From Lates calcarifer (lineage: Eukaryota; Chordata; Actinopteri; Centropomidae), in contig NC_066837.1 in assembly GCF_001640805.2 (NCBI RefSeq), positions 21,693,341 through 21,757,340 of the forward strand: a DNA stretch of 64,000 nucleotides, written 5' to 3'. The stretch's first letter is position 1; the number at the start of each line of letters is the position of its first letter. Shown here piece by piece: positions 12,301 to 31,198 of this stretch. A program made the position numbers and the translations under genes. The notes under the pieces were generated by a model. That model was not told where the DNA came from. It ran no database searches and saw only the letters and a list, made by a program, of their open reading frames with translations.

Positions 12301-15300
12301 ACTGCTCTAGAAGCTTCTTCCTTCATGAGATATATGCAGATGATCTATCGCAGACCGTTTGCCAAGGGGATACTTGGCAATCCTGTGTATGCAACTGTGG
12401 CCACACATGTGGCATGTGTCTATGCTCCAGGGGTCGGCTGGCAGTTAAATAAAGCTGCACGCCAGAAGTGAAGGAATGAGAGAGGGGTGAAAAGGGAGGG
12501 AGAGTGAGAGAATGACAGAGGAGGAAAAAGAAGAAGGAGGGGCAGAGCAGCAGGAGGGGATGGCGGTGGAAGGGGGTGTGTGTGTGTGTCGGGGGTGGGG
12601 TGGGGGCAGATTTATATCCACAGCTGAGTGCTGCCCCTCTCCGCCCCGGCTTGGCGTGGATCTGAGACGGACAGTTTAGAGGTGCAGAGTGACAAGAGAG
12701 CTGAGGGGAAGAAGGGAATAGACTTGTGAGTGCAGGAGGAGGACAGCGGACATGGATGCCCTAGCACTAGAGGCTGCTGGCGGTAAAAAGGTGGCTAATG
12801 GGGCGGCAGTGGCTGCACCGCTGCCACCTCCAGCCCCGGTCAAACGCAAACCTGCTAAAAAAGCTAAAAAGGCTGTTGTTTTCTTTGAGGTGGAGATACT
12901 GGATGCCAAGACCAAGGACAAGCTCTGCTTCCTGGACAAGGTGAGAACTTTTTTCTTTTCTTCATTTATTTATAACAAGTTTTATGTTGATGTAAGTTCA
13001 GTTGTATTCCTGTCTTTTTAATGATCGTATGTGCACATTTAATTGTCCTTGTGTCTGTGCTGTGTGCCTGCTTGTTTCACTAAATGCAACAGGTGCCACA
13101 TGTCTGGTCCTGTGTTACTGTAAAACGTCTGTGTGTATGTGAGTCAGGCGTTTTCTAGAACATAGCAGAGCCTTTGTAGCTGTAGCCCTGGCTGTCAGTC
13201 AGTGGGTGTGTAGACTTGTGTGCGTGTAACTGAGAGCCCCTTTCACACATATGACACAACACTGCAGGGTTCAGTTATCTGGGTAAGGTAGTGGGTCTTT
13301 GGCACGCACACATACAGGTGGTAGACTAAATATTATAAACAACTGTACAACTGTCCACACTAGTGTGTCAGCCCTGCAACACATGCTTCATTTGTGAAAG
13401 GTAACTTTTCATTGTGACTGTGTGACTGTGTCAAATGTGTTCCTACATAATATTTATTATATGACGTGCAGTGCTTCATTATCAATGATGTATCATTCCT
13501 TATATTCATAATTTAATGTGTTAAATCAATTTAAGATATTTTTATACAACTGAAGGTGGTATACTCGTTGCGCTGTTCTATCATAGCACTTGAGAAAATA
13601 GGACCAGACACTGTATCTATGTGAAGTGTGAATAGTATTTTTATAAAAGTATATTGTCTCATCGTCTTCATCATTATCTATTCGGTGCCTGTTGTTCTTC
13701 TTTTTCGCTGTGGCTGTCAGCAGCTGGTTTACTCCAGTCCCGCCAGCAGCTCTGCTCCAGGTGTTTGAACTGGGTGTGCTGCAGTATGCTGCAGGTGTGA
13801 GCTGTGACTGACAGACTGTTAACCAGAAACCAGCCACAAACCTAGAAACTGGAAATGTTTCTGAAAACAGAAAATTTACAGATTAAAAAGCACATGGGAG
13901 AGAGGATTTAGATTCATATGAAAAGGGAAATGGGAAACGGAGGATTAGAGGAATTCACAATTTTTTAAAACCAAAATTTGTCATTCAAAAGGTTTTTACA
14001 AAACATTCAAACACACACACATCTGTACAATTAGAAAGAAGAGCACATGGAATAACAGCATGATAAAAATAGGTGCAGGTGTGATTGTGTCAGTTTTTCA
14101 CTGCCTGTTTATAATAGTGGCAAATTTAACGCTTTTGTGTTAAAAAAATTAACAGACAAGTTATAAAGAGGGTCGGATGAGGTCACCTGCATAATTTTGT
14201 ATTTTAATTTAATGGCTATATGAATGCATCATGTAGCCTACTTGTACATTTTCCTCTCAGACAGGAGTTCAGTTCAGTGGAAGCAGAGTCAAAATTTTCT
14301 CCATAGCTGACATCTCTGGCAGCAGTTCTCTACTTTCACCTAAAGTTTTTCCATCTTCCTCTGTTGTAGAGCCTGAAGTTAACCTGTGGTATTTGAAAGT
14401 GAAGCATTTCAAAGTGTCCTGACTTTTACAGATGTAATCGAACAAGTTTTGCCCCACAGTCATCTGGCTGGCTGATACTGACTGATGGTCTTAAGCTGTG
14501 TTTACAGTCAGAATTAAAGGGTATCACTGTTGTATTTGCCACATTTATTTTGATTGGATGTTTAAGCCTATTGTTTTATCAGGTATATCTACAGTAATTA
14601 GTACTTGGCCTCCACTATGTTATTTTTGTTTTAAAGGGCTTTGAGTTGTTGGTGCTCAGCCTGTAAGTCAGTGCTGCTGCATTAGGAGGGTTTAGTGTGT
14701 CGTCGGTGTGAGGCCTGTCGGTGTATAGACTGGCATTAGCCACGTTTACAGTGGTGTTACCCTGTCAGCTGGAGCAGACTCAGCTTATCAAAGGCTGCTC
14801 CTCAAGACCCTGAAGTATAAGGTGCTATACTTACTGGATTACACCCTGTTGTCGGCTTAGCAGAGTTTCTATGGTGATAGCATCTACGATATTAACACCT
14901 TTTGGTGAGGCTGTCCACAGATATGACAGATATAGATCTGGATCTGGACAGAGGGACTTGTCGGGGACTGGTTTCCTAAAGCAGGCCAACAGAGCTGGGT
15001 CAGCTAAGTGTATAGGGCAGACTCTGTGATCTCAATACTGAATGTAGACTAGGAGGAGAGTGAGGCTACAGGGGTCACAGAGAGGTAGTTTCTCAGTGAT
15101 GTCATTGTGCCGAAAATGGCACGTGGTCCTCAGGAGGACGTGACCAGCAGCCAAGTCGTGTACAGTGCCACATTTCTCCAGTCTACCACTGATGGATCAT
15201 ACAGTCTGTTAGGAAAATCACTGCAACAGACACTTTTGGGGAGTTCAGTTGAAAAACAATTACAGAATTTAATCTGTGAATCATGTTTGTAATTTCTTGT

Positions 15301-17290
15301 GGCGCTATCATGACAACTTAAACTGAGTTACTGTCAAGAAAATAAAAACTTCCAGACTTAAAAAATGTCCTGAAAGCTAAACTGTCAGTGTATGGGCAGT
15401 GTTTGCTAACAGTAGTAGTGAAATCATTTATACTAGTACTATAGTCTTTATACTGAATGGTGTTATACAGCTGTTTAGTACAGTGCTGGGTAAAGATGAA
15501 ATTTCAAAAATAACTTTAACAGTGAAACTTGTTCTTGTGGCTCTAACTCCTAAGGAGTTCAGTGGGATATTGGTGTAATTCTGTACTACGCCAACATGGA
15601 GATTTATGAGGTCCTCTAAAAAGCCACAGAACAACACATTTATGAAATTATAGGCTTTCATAATTTCTTGCTCTAGTCTCCTCTTCGTGTCACACCTTTG
15701 CTTGGACAGTATGATTGCTTTATATATAGATATAAATTTCACACAAGCACCTTAGCTCTCCTGGTCCAGGCCAGCAGGGAAATATAGACCTACTGCTAAA
15801 ATGTTTTGAGAAACTTGTCACCTAAGTCATAAATGTCAAAGGCTTGAGAGAAATCGGATGCTGATGTCTGAGCTGTCGTAATGATGCCGTGTACAGATGG
15901 TATGGTGGGGTTTGTTTTCATACTAATGAGAAATTGTTTGATTCAATATTTTAGTAATCAGCTGACAACTAATATTTATTTCAGTTCAGTAATTTAAAGT
16001 GGCTTATAAGATATACAATCCATCTGTCAGTCTTTATCTATAAAGCACTTTTACTGCAGGTTAAGGAAAAATACAAAAATAATTTGCGAAACTGTACAAT
16101 GATGAAATAATCTTAGTACTGTGTATATAGTGAAACTCTTTAGACAAAACTAGTCAATAGGGATATAAAGAATATGTCTAATATTTGTAGTAAATGGGCT
16201 GAAACATGCAAAAATAATCCCTTTTTGAGCTGGTAAGGTCAGTCACAACATTATGATAAATGGGGTATAGGTTTGATGATCCAGGTCCTCGTTTCATTTT
16301 ATTTTTTCCAGAGCGTGTGCTTCAGTGTAATTCGACATAATCCATCTGAATCCTCAAGGAGATGAGCTGACAGGAATTAAGGGTAGAGAGAGGGCAGAAT
16401 AACTGGATTTTTGACTCTAGAATTGTGAATATTTTTATGAAAACAATTATCTATTCAAATGATCACATAATATTCCAAGTTTCCCAAGTCAAGGAATATG
16501 AGGCTAAGCAATTGTCTGCAATAAGACAAAGGCAACGAAAACAACTTTTTCTTGCTGGAGTTTTCTTTGCCATGAATGTCAAGATAACAAGAGAGGAAGA
16601 GGCAGTGTCTGGCGATCTTTCAGCTTGTTCAACTTGTAGTCTTGTTGTGGGCCACCTCCATTCTGTGTGCATTTATACCTGGCATTAATGTGCATCTTTC
16701 CTTATCCAGGTTTTGGAGGTGTAAATGGAGTATAATTTACTTAGTTCACCGCATACTAAACTCACACGTGCTAAATCAATAAAAAGAAGAGATCCTCCTA
16801 TATTTAAACTATTTCATTGTTTCATTGGACCATAACATGAGAGCACTGGGGAGGTATGTAATAAGTATACTGCCACAACTCAAACCGATAAAGCCATTTG
16901 ATCAGATAATGGGAATGTCGTGCTGACTTTAAACGACCTGACTCAGCCTCAGTCCAGGGGATTCACCGCTCCATTATCCCACCTTTAACAGCCGCATTCG
17001 TGTCCATTTGTCTTTGTGTGCGCATCATGTTTCTGTTTTGTTGTCACGGTGTTTATATTTGGGCTAGTTAGGCCTCTGCTGGCAGCCTGGCAGAAGGTCG
17101 TGTACTTTGGCTGTGCAGGAGTGTATGTATGTGCGTATGTTTGTGTGTGTGTGTGTGTGTGTGCTGAGGTTCTCTGAAACTCTAATACCAGCTGTTAAAT
17201 AGCGCACATCGATGGGGCGTGTGGGCCAGCCAGAGCTAAATTTACCGCTAATCACCATCATGAATGGAAAATTGGGTTATTATCTGTTCC

Positions 17291-17333
<43 letters not shown>

Positions 17334-20273
17334 ACATGTCCCTCCACTTATTTACTGTGGTGTTATTTGTAGGTCGAGCCAAATGCCACTATCGGGGAGA
17401 TCAAGTCTATGTTCCACAAGAGCCGTGAGTGCCATCTCTCTGCAGACAACTAAACTCTCATATATTTTATTTAAGATAAATATAGCATGTAGCATGTCAG
17501 AAACACTGACTTTATGTCCTGTCTTAAGATTTTTACGAAGTATTTCTGTCTGTTTCAGATCCACAGTGGTACCCAGCCAGACAGTCCATTCGCCTCGACC
17601 CCAGTAAGTCAGCTAAAGTGTGGTGGTTTATCAGTTTAATTACAGTGAATGTAGCACTGGTTCTCTCCACTATCAACTCATAATTTATTGTAAATCTCAA
17701 GAGTGTGTGAAAGTGAACGTGTGTTTTCCAGAGGGGAAGTCCCTGAAGGATGAGGATGTTCTGCAGCATCTTCCTGTAGGAACCACAGCAACCTTCTACT
17801 TCAGAGACCTGGGGGCTCAGATCAGCTGGGTCACAGTGAGTGCAACACAAAGCCGAACAAAAACACTCGGTGCTGTCACAGTCAGACCACAGTCCAACAG
17901 TCCCTGACTGGAATCAAGCAGAGCTATATTGAGACTCTCTGCTGGGTAAAGAGGCAGAAGGGGGCAGAAGTTTCCTCCTGACCCTGAGGTTAATTTGCTG
18001 CAGTGAAGTTCACTATTAAAAGTTAAAGTTGTAGTAGCTCTGCTGAGTGTTGGAGGAAAGCCAGGAAGGGGAGAGACACAGCAAGCAGAGGGATTTAGAA
18101 ATGTATCTAACACTTCAGCAAGCCAATATATCGACAATATCACAAAATAGTTACAGAGGCTAACGTGAATACATGTATGTGCTCAGTGTTCTGTGCTCTG
18201 ACTTACCCAGTCCTACTTTGTTTTTTCAGGTCTTTCTGACAGAGTATACCGGCCCTCTGGTCATCTATCTGATGTTCTACTTCAGGGTTCCCTTCATCTA
18301 TGCACCCAAATATGATTTTACCACCAGTAAACACTGGGTTGTACAGTGAGTGTCTCCAACACATCTTCACAAATGTTATACACTCAGACTCAGCATGTAA
18401 GAGTCTCCTCTTAAAGTTATAGGTATCGCAGCGTTAAGTCAAGAAATACGCTCCTTTGCTTTCTTGGCAGACGTTAGTTAAAGTTATGTAATAAGCATTT
18501 TTTCCCAAAATGTCAAACTATTGTTTAACTCATGCTTTTTTTCATATCAATGTGGAAATTGTCCTTAAAATCCTGTTTAGACAGAGCTCTTGGGACAGGA
18601 TGATAAACTGTCAGTACCTTGTTCTCATTGCCAGGTACCTGTATCCTCTCTTTAATAAGTTGAGTTGGGCTAATGCGAGTGTCTCTGCTTTTTCCAGTCT
18701 CGCCTGTATGTGTCACTCTTTCCACTATGTTAAGAGACTGCTGGAGACGCTGTTTGTCCATCGTTTCTCTCATGGAACCATGCCGTTACGCAACATCTTT
18801 AAGGTGAGATACATTCTCCTGCTCAAACTCTTATTGAGAATTAAAATGTACAAACATGTGAATAATGAACTGTTGATGACTGAGAGAGTCTATCTCTGCC
18901 ACCACAAGGAAGTCTCAGTGTCAGTGTTCCTGTCACCCTCTCTGTTTCAGAACTGTACGTACTACTGGGGCTTTGCGGCGTGGATGGCCTATTACATCAA
19001 CCACCCGCTGTATACACCACCCAGTGAGTATGAGTGCACCTACACATGCATACAAACAACACTCATATATACAAATGTCTCATTGTAACTCCTACTCATC
19101 ATTACTCTGTCTCGCTGCAGTCTACGGGGAGCAACAGATAAGACTGGCCCTCATCATATTTTTGGTAAGAATTTCTCTGTCCACTTTGTTCGGTAATGCA
19201 TCGAGCATCATTTAACTTGACTGATAAATATAAACAAACAAGTTGTTCACATCATTTAAAGAGTGTTTTTCTCCCATTAGTTTTCATCTCTTTGACGTCC
19301 TTTACAGGCCCTGACTTTACATCCTCATGATCTTTTGCTTTACACACACTCAGTATTAAATCACCTGTGTGACATTATCAACGTTTTCTCTCTCAGTTCT
19401 GTCAGATCGGCAACTTTTCCATTCACATTGCTCTCCGGAACCTCCGTCCACCAGGTAAACACACACACCTGTCACACCTGTACATCTGTCATTCAGTCAC
19501 ATGACTGTATAATTCTGACCACAGTGAATATTGGGCCCATTTTCAAACATGCCCTCTTCTTTCCCTGCAAAAACTATGGATATTTGATCTGTTATTTTCA
19601 TAAGTCACTGTGATAAACTATTAAATATTTGTGATGCTAATGTAGTCTTTGTGTTGTGTGTTAAAAAACATTTGCAAGGCCATGGCCAATAATCCAACAT
19701 AAATAAGTATCCAATCACCAATCACATTTGAGTGCTTTTCAATCGAAGCCCTTTGAAACAACAAATGTGGGTCAAATTAAGGTTAAAGTTTCATCATTAG
19801 TTGGAGCATTCATTCAAGAGAGAAGACTTGACATTACCTTCCTTTTACTCTCTTCACCCAGGCTCTAAGACCAGGAAGATTCCCTATCCAACCAAGAACC
19901 CCTTCACCTGGATCTTCCTGCTGGTCTCCTGCCCCAACTACACCTATGAGGTAACTTGTTTTATTCAAAATGGCAGGCGATAGTAGCTAGTTTTTAGTTT
20001 TCCTTGAAAAAACACTGGAAGTTCAGTTAGTGTTATACCTGTGGCTGCTGCCCTCTGCTGGTGTCAATTTGTGTCTAACAGTCCCTTGTCCTGTTGCAGC
20101 TGGGCTCTTGGCTTGGTTTCACAGTCATGACGCAGTGCCTGCCGGTGGCTTTCTTCACCTTGGTGGGTTTCATCCAGATGACTGTCTGGGCCAAGGGGAA
20201 GCACCGCAGCTACCTGAAGGAGTTCCGCGACTACCCTCCCCTCCGCTCGCCCATCCTGCCGTTCATCTTGTAG
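9311..20273 (+). CDS. tecr: Very-long-chain trans-2,3-enoyl-CoA reductase
   Basis: Catalyses the NADPH-dependent last step of ER fatty acid elongation, trans-2-enoyl-CoA to acyl-CoA, and acts in sphingolipid recycling. Coding exons: 9311-9325, 12890-12940, 17373-17424, 17559-17603, 17732-17835, 18230-18345, 18698-18803, 18951-19023, 19121-19164, 19397-19454, 19862-19950, 20100-20273. All have GT/AG borders and consistent phase, and total 308 residues, the same length as human TECR. The N-terminus is the ubiquitin-like domain (starts MKHYE then [11 protein letters not shown]). Several membrane segments follow, then the steroid 5-alpha-reductase-like C-terminal domain with conserved [36 protein letters not shown] and [10 protein letters not shown]. 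The short, TECR-like N-terminus excludes TECRL. It is convergent with ndufb7. A second N-terminus is described separately. Confidence 0.97.
9326..12560 (+). other. First intron of the canonical tecr transcript
   Basis: No further coding exon recognised. The sequence is AT-rich up to about 11.7 kb, then becomes more GC-rich and TG-rich toward the internal promoter. Confidence 0.5.
12570..12660 (+). promoter_or_regulatory. Candidate internal promoter for the long tecr isoform
   Basis: A GT/GGGGTGGGG-rich stretch (KLF/SP-like) is followed by a TATA-like TTTATATC at 12611-12618 and an E-box CAGCTG at about 12621. It lies 90-180 bp upstream of the ATG at 12752. The role is inferred from position and composition only. 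Confidence 0.4.
12752..12940 (+). CDS. tecr: Alternative first exon of tecr (long, lysine-rich N-terminus)
   Basis: An ATG at 12752 opens 46 codons that run without a stop into the shared codons of canonical exon 2 (12890-12940), ending at the same donor. The extension is Ala/Pro-rich, then basic ([10 protein letters not shown]), then AVVFFE. Used as a first exon it would give a 349-residue TECR. The canonical acceptor (ttctttgag, ending at 12889) lies inside this coding sequence. A TATA-like element at 12611-12618 and a GC/CACCC-rich stretch at about 12575-12660 could be its own promoter. That coding is maintained across 46 codons in the right frame supports a real isoform, but no transcript evidence is available here. 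Confidence 0.7.
12941..17372 (+). other. Large tecr intron
   Basis: A 4.4-kb intron, the longest in tecr. It holds two (TG)n microsatellites near its 3' end (17142-17163 and 17293-17326) and otherwise no recognisable gene or RNA. Confidence 0.6.
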
Positions 20274-20830
20274 AGGACTATTCGGCTGCTCGCTCAACCA
20301 TCCTGCTCTCCCTGGCTGTAGGAGTTCAAGAACCCTAAACCCCAGCTGAGAGGGTGCACCTCCCTATTTGCTTCCTCCAAAATCTCCACCTGAACTTATT
20401 AGGCTGACTGACAGATGCTAACCCTGTCCCCTTTCTTCCTTTCCTCCATAACCAAATTTTCTCTCCCTTCCTGTTCTAGATCCCTGTCATGTTAAGTGAA
20501 GAGTGATAATGTAAAACACTACACTTGCTGATGTCTTTGCTTTTTTTTCTTTTTTTTTATTACCATAAACAAGCCCATTCTGATTGGTTAACTGTCTTAC
20601 GTGCATTTGATCTCCCAGAGCAGCCTTCACCTTCACGCTACCCAGTGTATACTGAATGACACGCTGTACAAATGTACAGTTGCGGTGGAATCTACATCTG
20701 GTGAAGTTCAGTAAATCTTAAACTGTTCAGTTTTGATATCCCTTACTCTAAATTTGAGAACATGACAGCATTTAATTTTGTTGATGTGTGTTTAAGTAAT
20801 TTATTAAAAAAAAGGTAAACCAATGTGTTG
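20274..20830 (+). other. tecr 3' UTR
   Basis: Sequence between the stop codon and a likely polyadenylation signal ATTAAA at 20803-20808, leaving about 350 bp before the convergent ndufb7 3' end. Confidence 0.4.
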
Positions 20831-21183
20831 CTGTTTTGCTCTGCTATGTTCTATATTATGTATGAATGTGTGCCGATTAATGAAATTTGTGAAAGAATCT
20901 TCCACCTAACATTCAACATGAAGGACGGTCAACTCTGAAGAAGGACAATATAGGACAAATATAATTTGTACAGGTAGAAGTTATTCTTAAAAAAAGGAAT
21001 TGAGAAAATTTAGTTTTTTGTTTTTATTTAATATTTCTATCTTAACCAAAAACTTCTCACCTAGCTTTGGACTCATTTTCATTTTGTGCAGCCACAAATC
21101 AGAGAAACTCCTCATACAGAGATTTTTAAACTGGATGTTTTGACAGTATTAAGACCGAGGGTGGTGGAGATTAAACAGCGTTG

Positions 21184-21189
21184 TTTATT
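21184..21189 (-). other. Polyadenylation signal of ndufb7
   Basis: AATAAA on the minus strand, 52 nt beyond the stop codon, implying a very short 3' UTR, as is common for small OXPHOS subunits. Confidence 0.55.
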
Positions 21190-21240
21190 GCGAACAGCAG
21201 CTCATATATACAAAGGAGGAGAATTAAGAGGATGTACTGG

Positions 21241-23201
21241 TTATGCGGCTTCAGCCTTGGCCTCGATTCTCTTCTTCCTCAGCTGGAGCCTCCTCTCCCT
21301 CTCGTACTCCTTCATGCGCATCACATAGCTGGAGCAGAAAAACACAGGGTACGTAATCAATGACGACAAGGTGGAGCAGGGCATTAAAGATCTTGAATAT
21401 TAACTGCTGTTACAAATTACTGGTGGTTTAATCTATAAGCTACAGTGTTTTTACAAATCTCAGGTCAGAAAAAACAAAACTTAAAAGCTTTCATAGTCCT
21501 AAAGAAACAGTTTGCACTGAAATTTCTCAGAAATAGAAAAGTGAATTTCTACAAATCTTTGACAACTGGGTGACCTATATTTGCTAAGAAAAATTATGAA
21601 AAAACTCATGAACAGCTGCAGAGTGGGCCGTGTTGCAAGAGTGTAGTCAATCTTAAAGACATACAGCGTACAGGACAGTTTAATTGAGGATTAAAGAACT
21701 TTTGCTTTCTTCTAGATTTTATTTCAATCTTTTTTATTGTGATAGAATGACAAATACCTTTGTCTTTATGTAGGAGAGTCAGTCTTATAAAAACCCAGAC
21801 AAGACCCAAAATAATTACTGTAAACACTTACTCTTGGTGTTCGCAGTAGTCCCAGTCGTGTCTCTCGTGCTTGCAGGCCAGGAAATTGGGCCAGTTGTCT
21901 CTCTTGCACTTCATGAGTTTTAGGAGATAATGGGCACAGTAGTCCCTCTGCTCCAAAGGCAGCTGGGCCAAGTTCATCTGCTCCTGGCTCGCTACCATCT
22001 CTGACAAAGGGAAACAAATTTTCAGTCATCTTTGAATGTACAAGTACCTGATGTACTTTTCAGGTGGTTCTGAATCTTAAGAATTGTCTGAAAACAGTGT
22101 CTGTTTGATTAAAACCTGTCCAGGGCCATGAATCTGTACATTCTTCACATTATGTATATATACTAATTGTTATAGCTGTTTTACACAAATATTAGACATG
22201 GGAATTGAAAGGTAATTTTCAATAACACACCCAAAGCTGTTCCTATGCAACATAATCAAGTTCAATTGTAAATGGTGGATTCATTGATTTGAAGGGGTGA
22301 CAAACTCTGAAGTGGGCCCACAGACACCAACTCTATAGATATTTTTGCACGAGATATTAATGAAAATCAGCATTTATTTAAGGCTTTACACTAATGTGTC
22401 AGAACATGTATCAGGTGCCAATAAAATCATTAGTGTTTCTGTGCAAGTGTCTAAAGTAAATTGTGAATTATTCATTGTTATCCTCATTAATAATATGCTG
22501 TTCCTGTTGAAGTATGACTGGATTAAAACTACCTTCCCAGCACTGAAGGAAAACCATCTGTGTCTATGCAAGGCATAAATATACTAGAGAAATGCTTCTT
22601 ACAACTCCAACTCTGCAATTCTGGTAGGACTGGGCAGTTTATAACGTGTTTTGATTATTAAGCATTAAAAAGGGTTTTTGAATAAAAACTGAGATTTCAG
22701 AGATCAGCTGAGATTTTTCTATCAACATATAATTGTGATCAGAGAGAAATATCAATGATATATGTCTTTGGAGGCTGCTGTAAAAAATACAGATAACTGG
22801 TAGTTGAAATACAGTGTCAGCCAGCCACAACGTTATTATTTTCGATGTTGCTTTCCAATATTTTTTGCATTTATAAGAATGTGTCACATAAAAGTGAATG
22901 CACCGAGCGGGCTGGCCGCAGACTGACAGCATTCCTCTAGCAGCAGTTAGCTGCCGATTAGCACAAAGCTAGCTCGGCTAATGTTTGACGAGCTAAACTA
23001 GCATGGCTTATGAGGACGTCAACGACAAGGCAGGTTATTATAAAGACACTGTAGACGAAACCAGTCTGAGTTGGACACTGCTAACAGACCTCTCTCTTTC
23101 CGCTCATCGAAGCCGAACTGCGGGTCGAACTCGTATTTCTTCGCAGGGTCCGGCTCGGTGTCCGTCTCCGTGACATACCGTCTCACCAGGTGAGCTCCCA
23201 T
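21241..23201 (-). CDS. ndufb7: NADH dehydrogenase (ubiquinone) 1 beta subcomplex subunit 7
   Basis: Accessory subunit (B18) of mitochondrial complex I, on the intermembrane-space side of the membrane arm. Coding exons: 23090-23201, 21832-22000, 21241-21328, total 122 residues (human 137; the difference is mainly at the C-terminus). The start is MGAHLVRRY, with Gly2 as a possible myristoylation site. The twin CX9C (CHCH) motif is complete: Cys59, Cys69, Cys80 and Cys90, with nine residues between the members of each pair, as needed for Mia40-dependent import. The tail is rich in Arg and Lys. The exon 1 donor is the less common GTCTGT; the phase and the restored ERE-MVA junction confirm it. A GTG six bases upstream is not the start. 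Confidence 0.95.
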
Positions 23202-23334
23202 CGGCACCGACGCTGTCTATACACGGTCTGCTGAAATGAATGTGTTCAGTTTGCTCTTGCTCCGGACTAATCTAATATTTCCCAAATGTTTCTGCTATCT
23301 ACTATTCGGTCACCTCCACAAGCCCCCTGCTTCT

Positions 23335-23356
23335 ACTTCCGCCTCTCACCGGAAAT
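23335..23356 (-). promoter_or_regulatory. Paired ETS (GABP/NRF-2-like) sites in the ndufb7 promoter
   Basis: ACTTCCG at 23335-23341 and CCGGAA at 23349-23354 are two facing ETS cores 135-155 bp upstream of the ndufb7 ATG. Paired GABP (NRF-2) sites are characteristic of nuclear genes for respiratory-chain subunits. The assignment is by motif only. Confidence 0.5.
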
Positions 23357-23399
23357 AAACAGCCGAACGGTAGTTCAGCGAAACACCCTCCGTCTGGAC

Positions 23400-24519
23400 A
23401 AATAACAAAGGTTCCGCTAGCAGGTGGCTGGTGTGGTTTAAATTAAATCAGTATTTAATAACAAAGATAATTCTGCAGATTTTTTGCTGTGAATCATAAA
23501 AATTCACTTTGTGTCAGTGGATTTGAGGGAAAGAAAAGTAAAAAAATAATAAAAAAAAAAAAAAATAGATACTATAGGATATTGGAGTATATTGGTTACT
23601 CAAACCATTGGCAAACAAAACGGAGGCTTCTTACATTATTAGAAGGTAAAAGAGACGTGGGAAATTGTTGTGTTATGTGCTCGAACTGACCATTTCATGT
23701 GGATCAGTTTTGAGGCTCTGTCTTGTACAGGAGCCACGTGTCTAATCTAATCTTTACACCTTAATTATTTCACTTTATATTGTGTATACATGGTGCGTAT
23801 TATAAAATGCGATTTGTGTTCATCAAACAGGCTTTTTTCACAGCAGACATTATGACTTGTCATAGAAGGAAAAGCACAGGTTTTTACTAAAACATTCACA
23901 ATGGCCTCTATTCAAGTGTCCCAATAACCCCTAACAGTGTGACAGTGAGCCAGCAGGCACAATACCAGGACCAGAAACTGAAGCAGCTAATTAGAAACAT
24001 GTACCCCCCTCAGTATGATTTCATGGTCCTCTTAAGTCCACTCTTAAATGATACTTGTCCAAAATGAACATGTATATTCCACATATTCCAAGATAAACTT
24101 TGTAAGAATGAGTATATAGTATACAAATACATTTATTTATCACATTTCAAACTCACACATACACACAACTCACAGAATTTTCATTGTGCAAACAGATTAC
24201 AGTGTGTGGTAACCCATAGCTTTAACGTAACTATGGCTGACACATTTGTTTCTCTCTCTCAGTGCCAGTGTCTCACAAGTCTATTGGATTTTACATTGAA
24301 ACTCAAAATTATAACAATTTATAGCCAAACATTTTTTCATCTGAGTTCTTGTTTCATTTTAGAAAAGTGTTTTCTTTTAAAAAAGATTCCTTATAATCTT
24401 TATTATTATGCCGCTCTGTTTCCCTTTTTTCTTGCCGTTTCCACCCCTCTCATTCATATGCTTCCCTCCCTTCAAGCAAGCCAAGCACAGTGGTGATAGA
24501 GCTCTATGATGAGTTTTTG
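23400..24519. other. Interval between the ndufb7 promoter and the VCP-like stop codon
   Basis: Contains a polyA-like run near 23548-23563, one copy of a dispersed repeat (about 23900-24140, also at 38 kb) and a candidate polyadenylation signal of the VCP-like gene (AATAAA, minus strand, 24399-24404, about 120 nt after its stop). No gene is seen. Confidence 0.5.
23900..24140. repeat. Dispersed repeat family B, copy 1
   Basis: Shares ACAGTGTGACAGTGAGCCA, a spaced ACAATACCA-like block, CTGAAGCAGCTAA and a downstream AGTATATAG block with 37990-38180, in the same orientation. Confidence 0.6.
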
Positions 24520-30414
<5,895 letters not shown>

Positions 30415-30781
30415 GACTGCTGTCTTTTGTCTCGTCAAATTCCAGATATCTTCAGTTTTTCACAAGGTTCTCTCCCTCACCTCCTTCCTCAGTTGTTTAC
30501 TGTTGTCTGTTCAGGAGCTGAGCTTGTATGGTCTGATTTCTGTTCTGATCAGTGCCAAAGGTTTCAGATTCAGGATGATCTGATCTTCCCCAGTGTGGTT
30601 TTTTTTGGTCTTCCCGAGGCCCAGGCGCTGCCAGCAGAGAGTCTCAGTGTTTTCTTTTCCCTTTGTTGTCTCGAACCACCATGTTTGTGGAAGCTGCAGC
30701 TTGTCTGTTTATCACTGGAGGTATTAATATGCCTCCCTGTCTTATTTGTAACCCCATCATGTGCATGCACACACTTTCGTA

Positions 30782-30819
<38 letters not shown>

Positions 30820-31154
30820 TCCCAGGCACTTACCTTGGAGAGCGTCCCAGGACAGATATAGCATGATATTTCCTCCTCCCCCTGCCTCTAACCAGCAAGT
30901 ACGAGTACCAAGCTGGTCATGGAGAACACTTCCCGACTTAGTGTGAAATATTTATGGGTCACAAATGAATGCTGCATAGAGCCTATTTTCCAAAAGAACA
31001 GACTTATAGTTTGTCTCAGTCTCATTTTCTTGATAAGTCCTTGCGTGGTCTTTCCTCCTTCGACTCCTTGTCATAGTGACTGAGGGGAGCTGCTGTTCTG
31101 ACCCAGCTGCTCTGAACAGTTGGTGGATTCCCTCCCTCACACACACACACACAC

Positions 31155-31198
<44 letters not shown>

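Noticed and set aside
30828..30950. Strong splice donor with a short upstream ORF on the minus strand
   Set aside because: Its phase does not fit exon 2 of the VCP-like gene. At most it ends a noncoding first exon.
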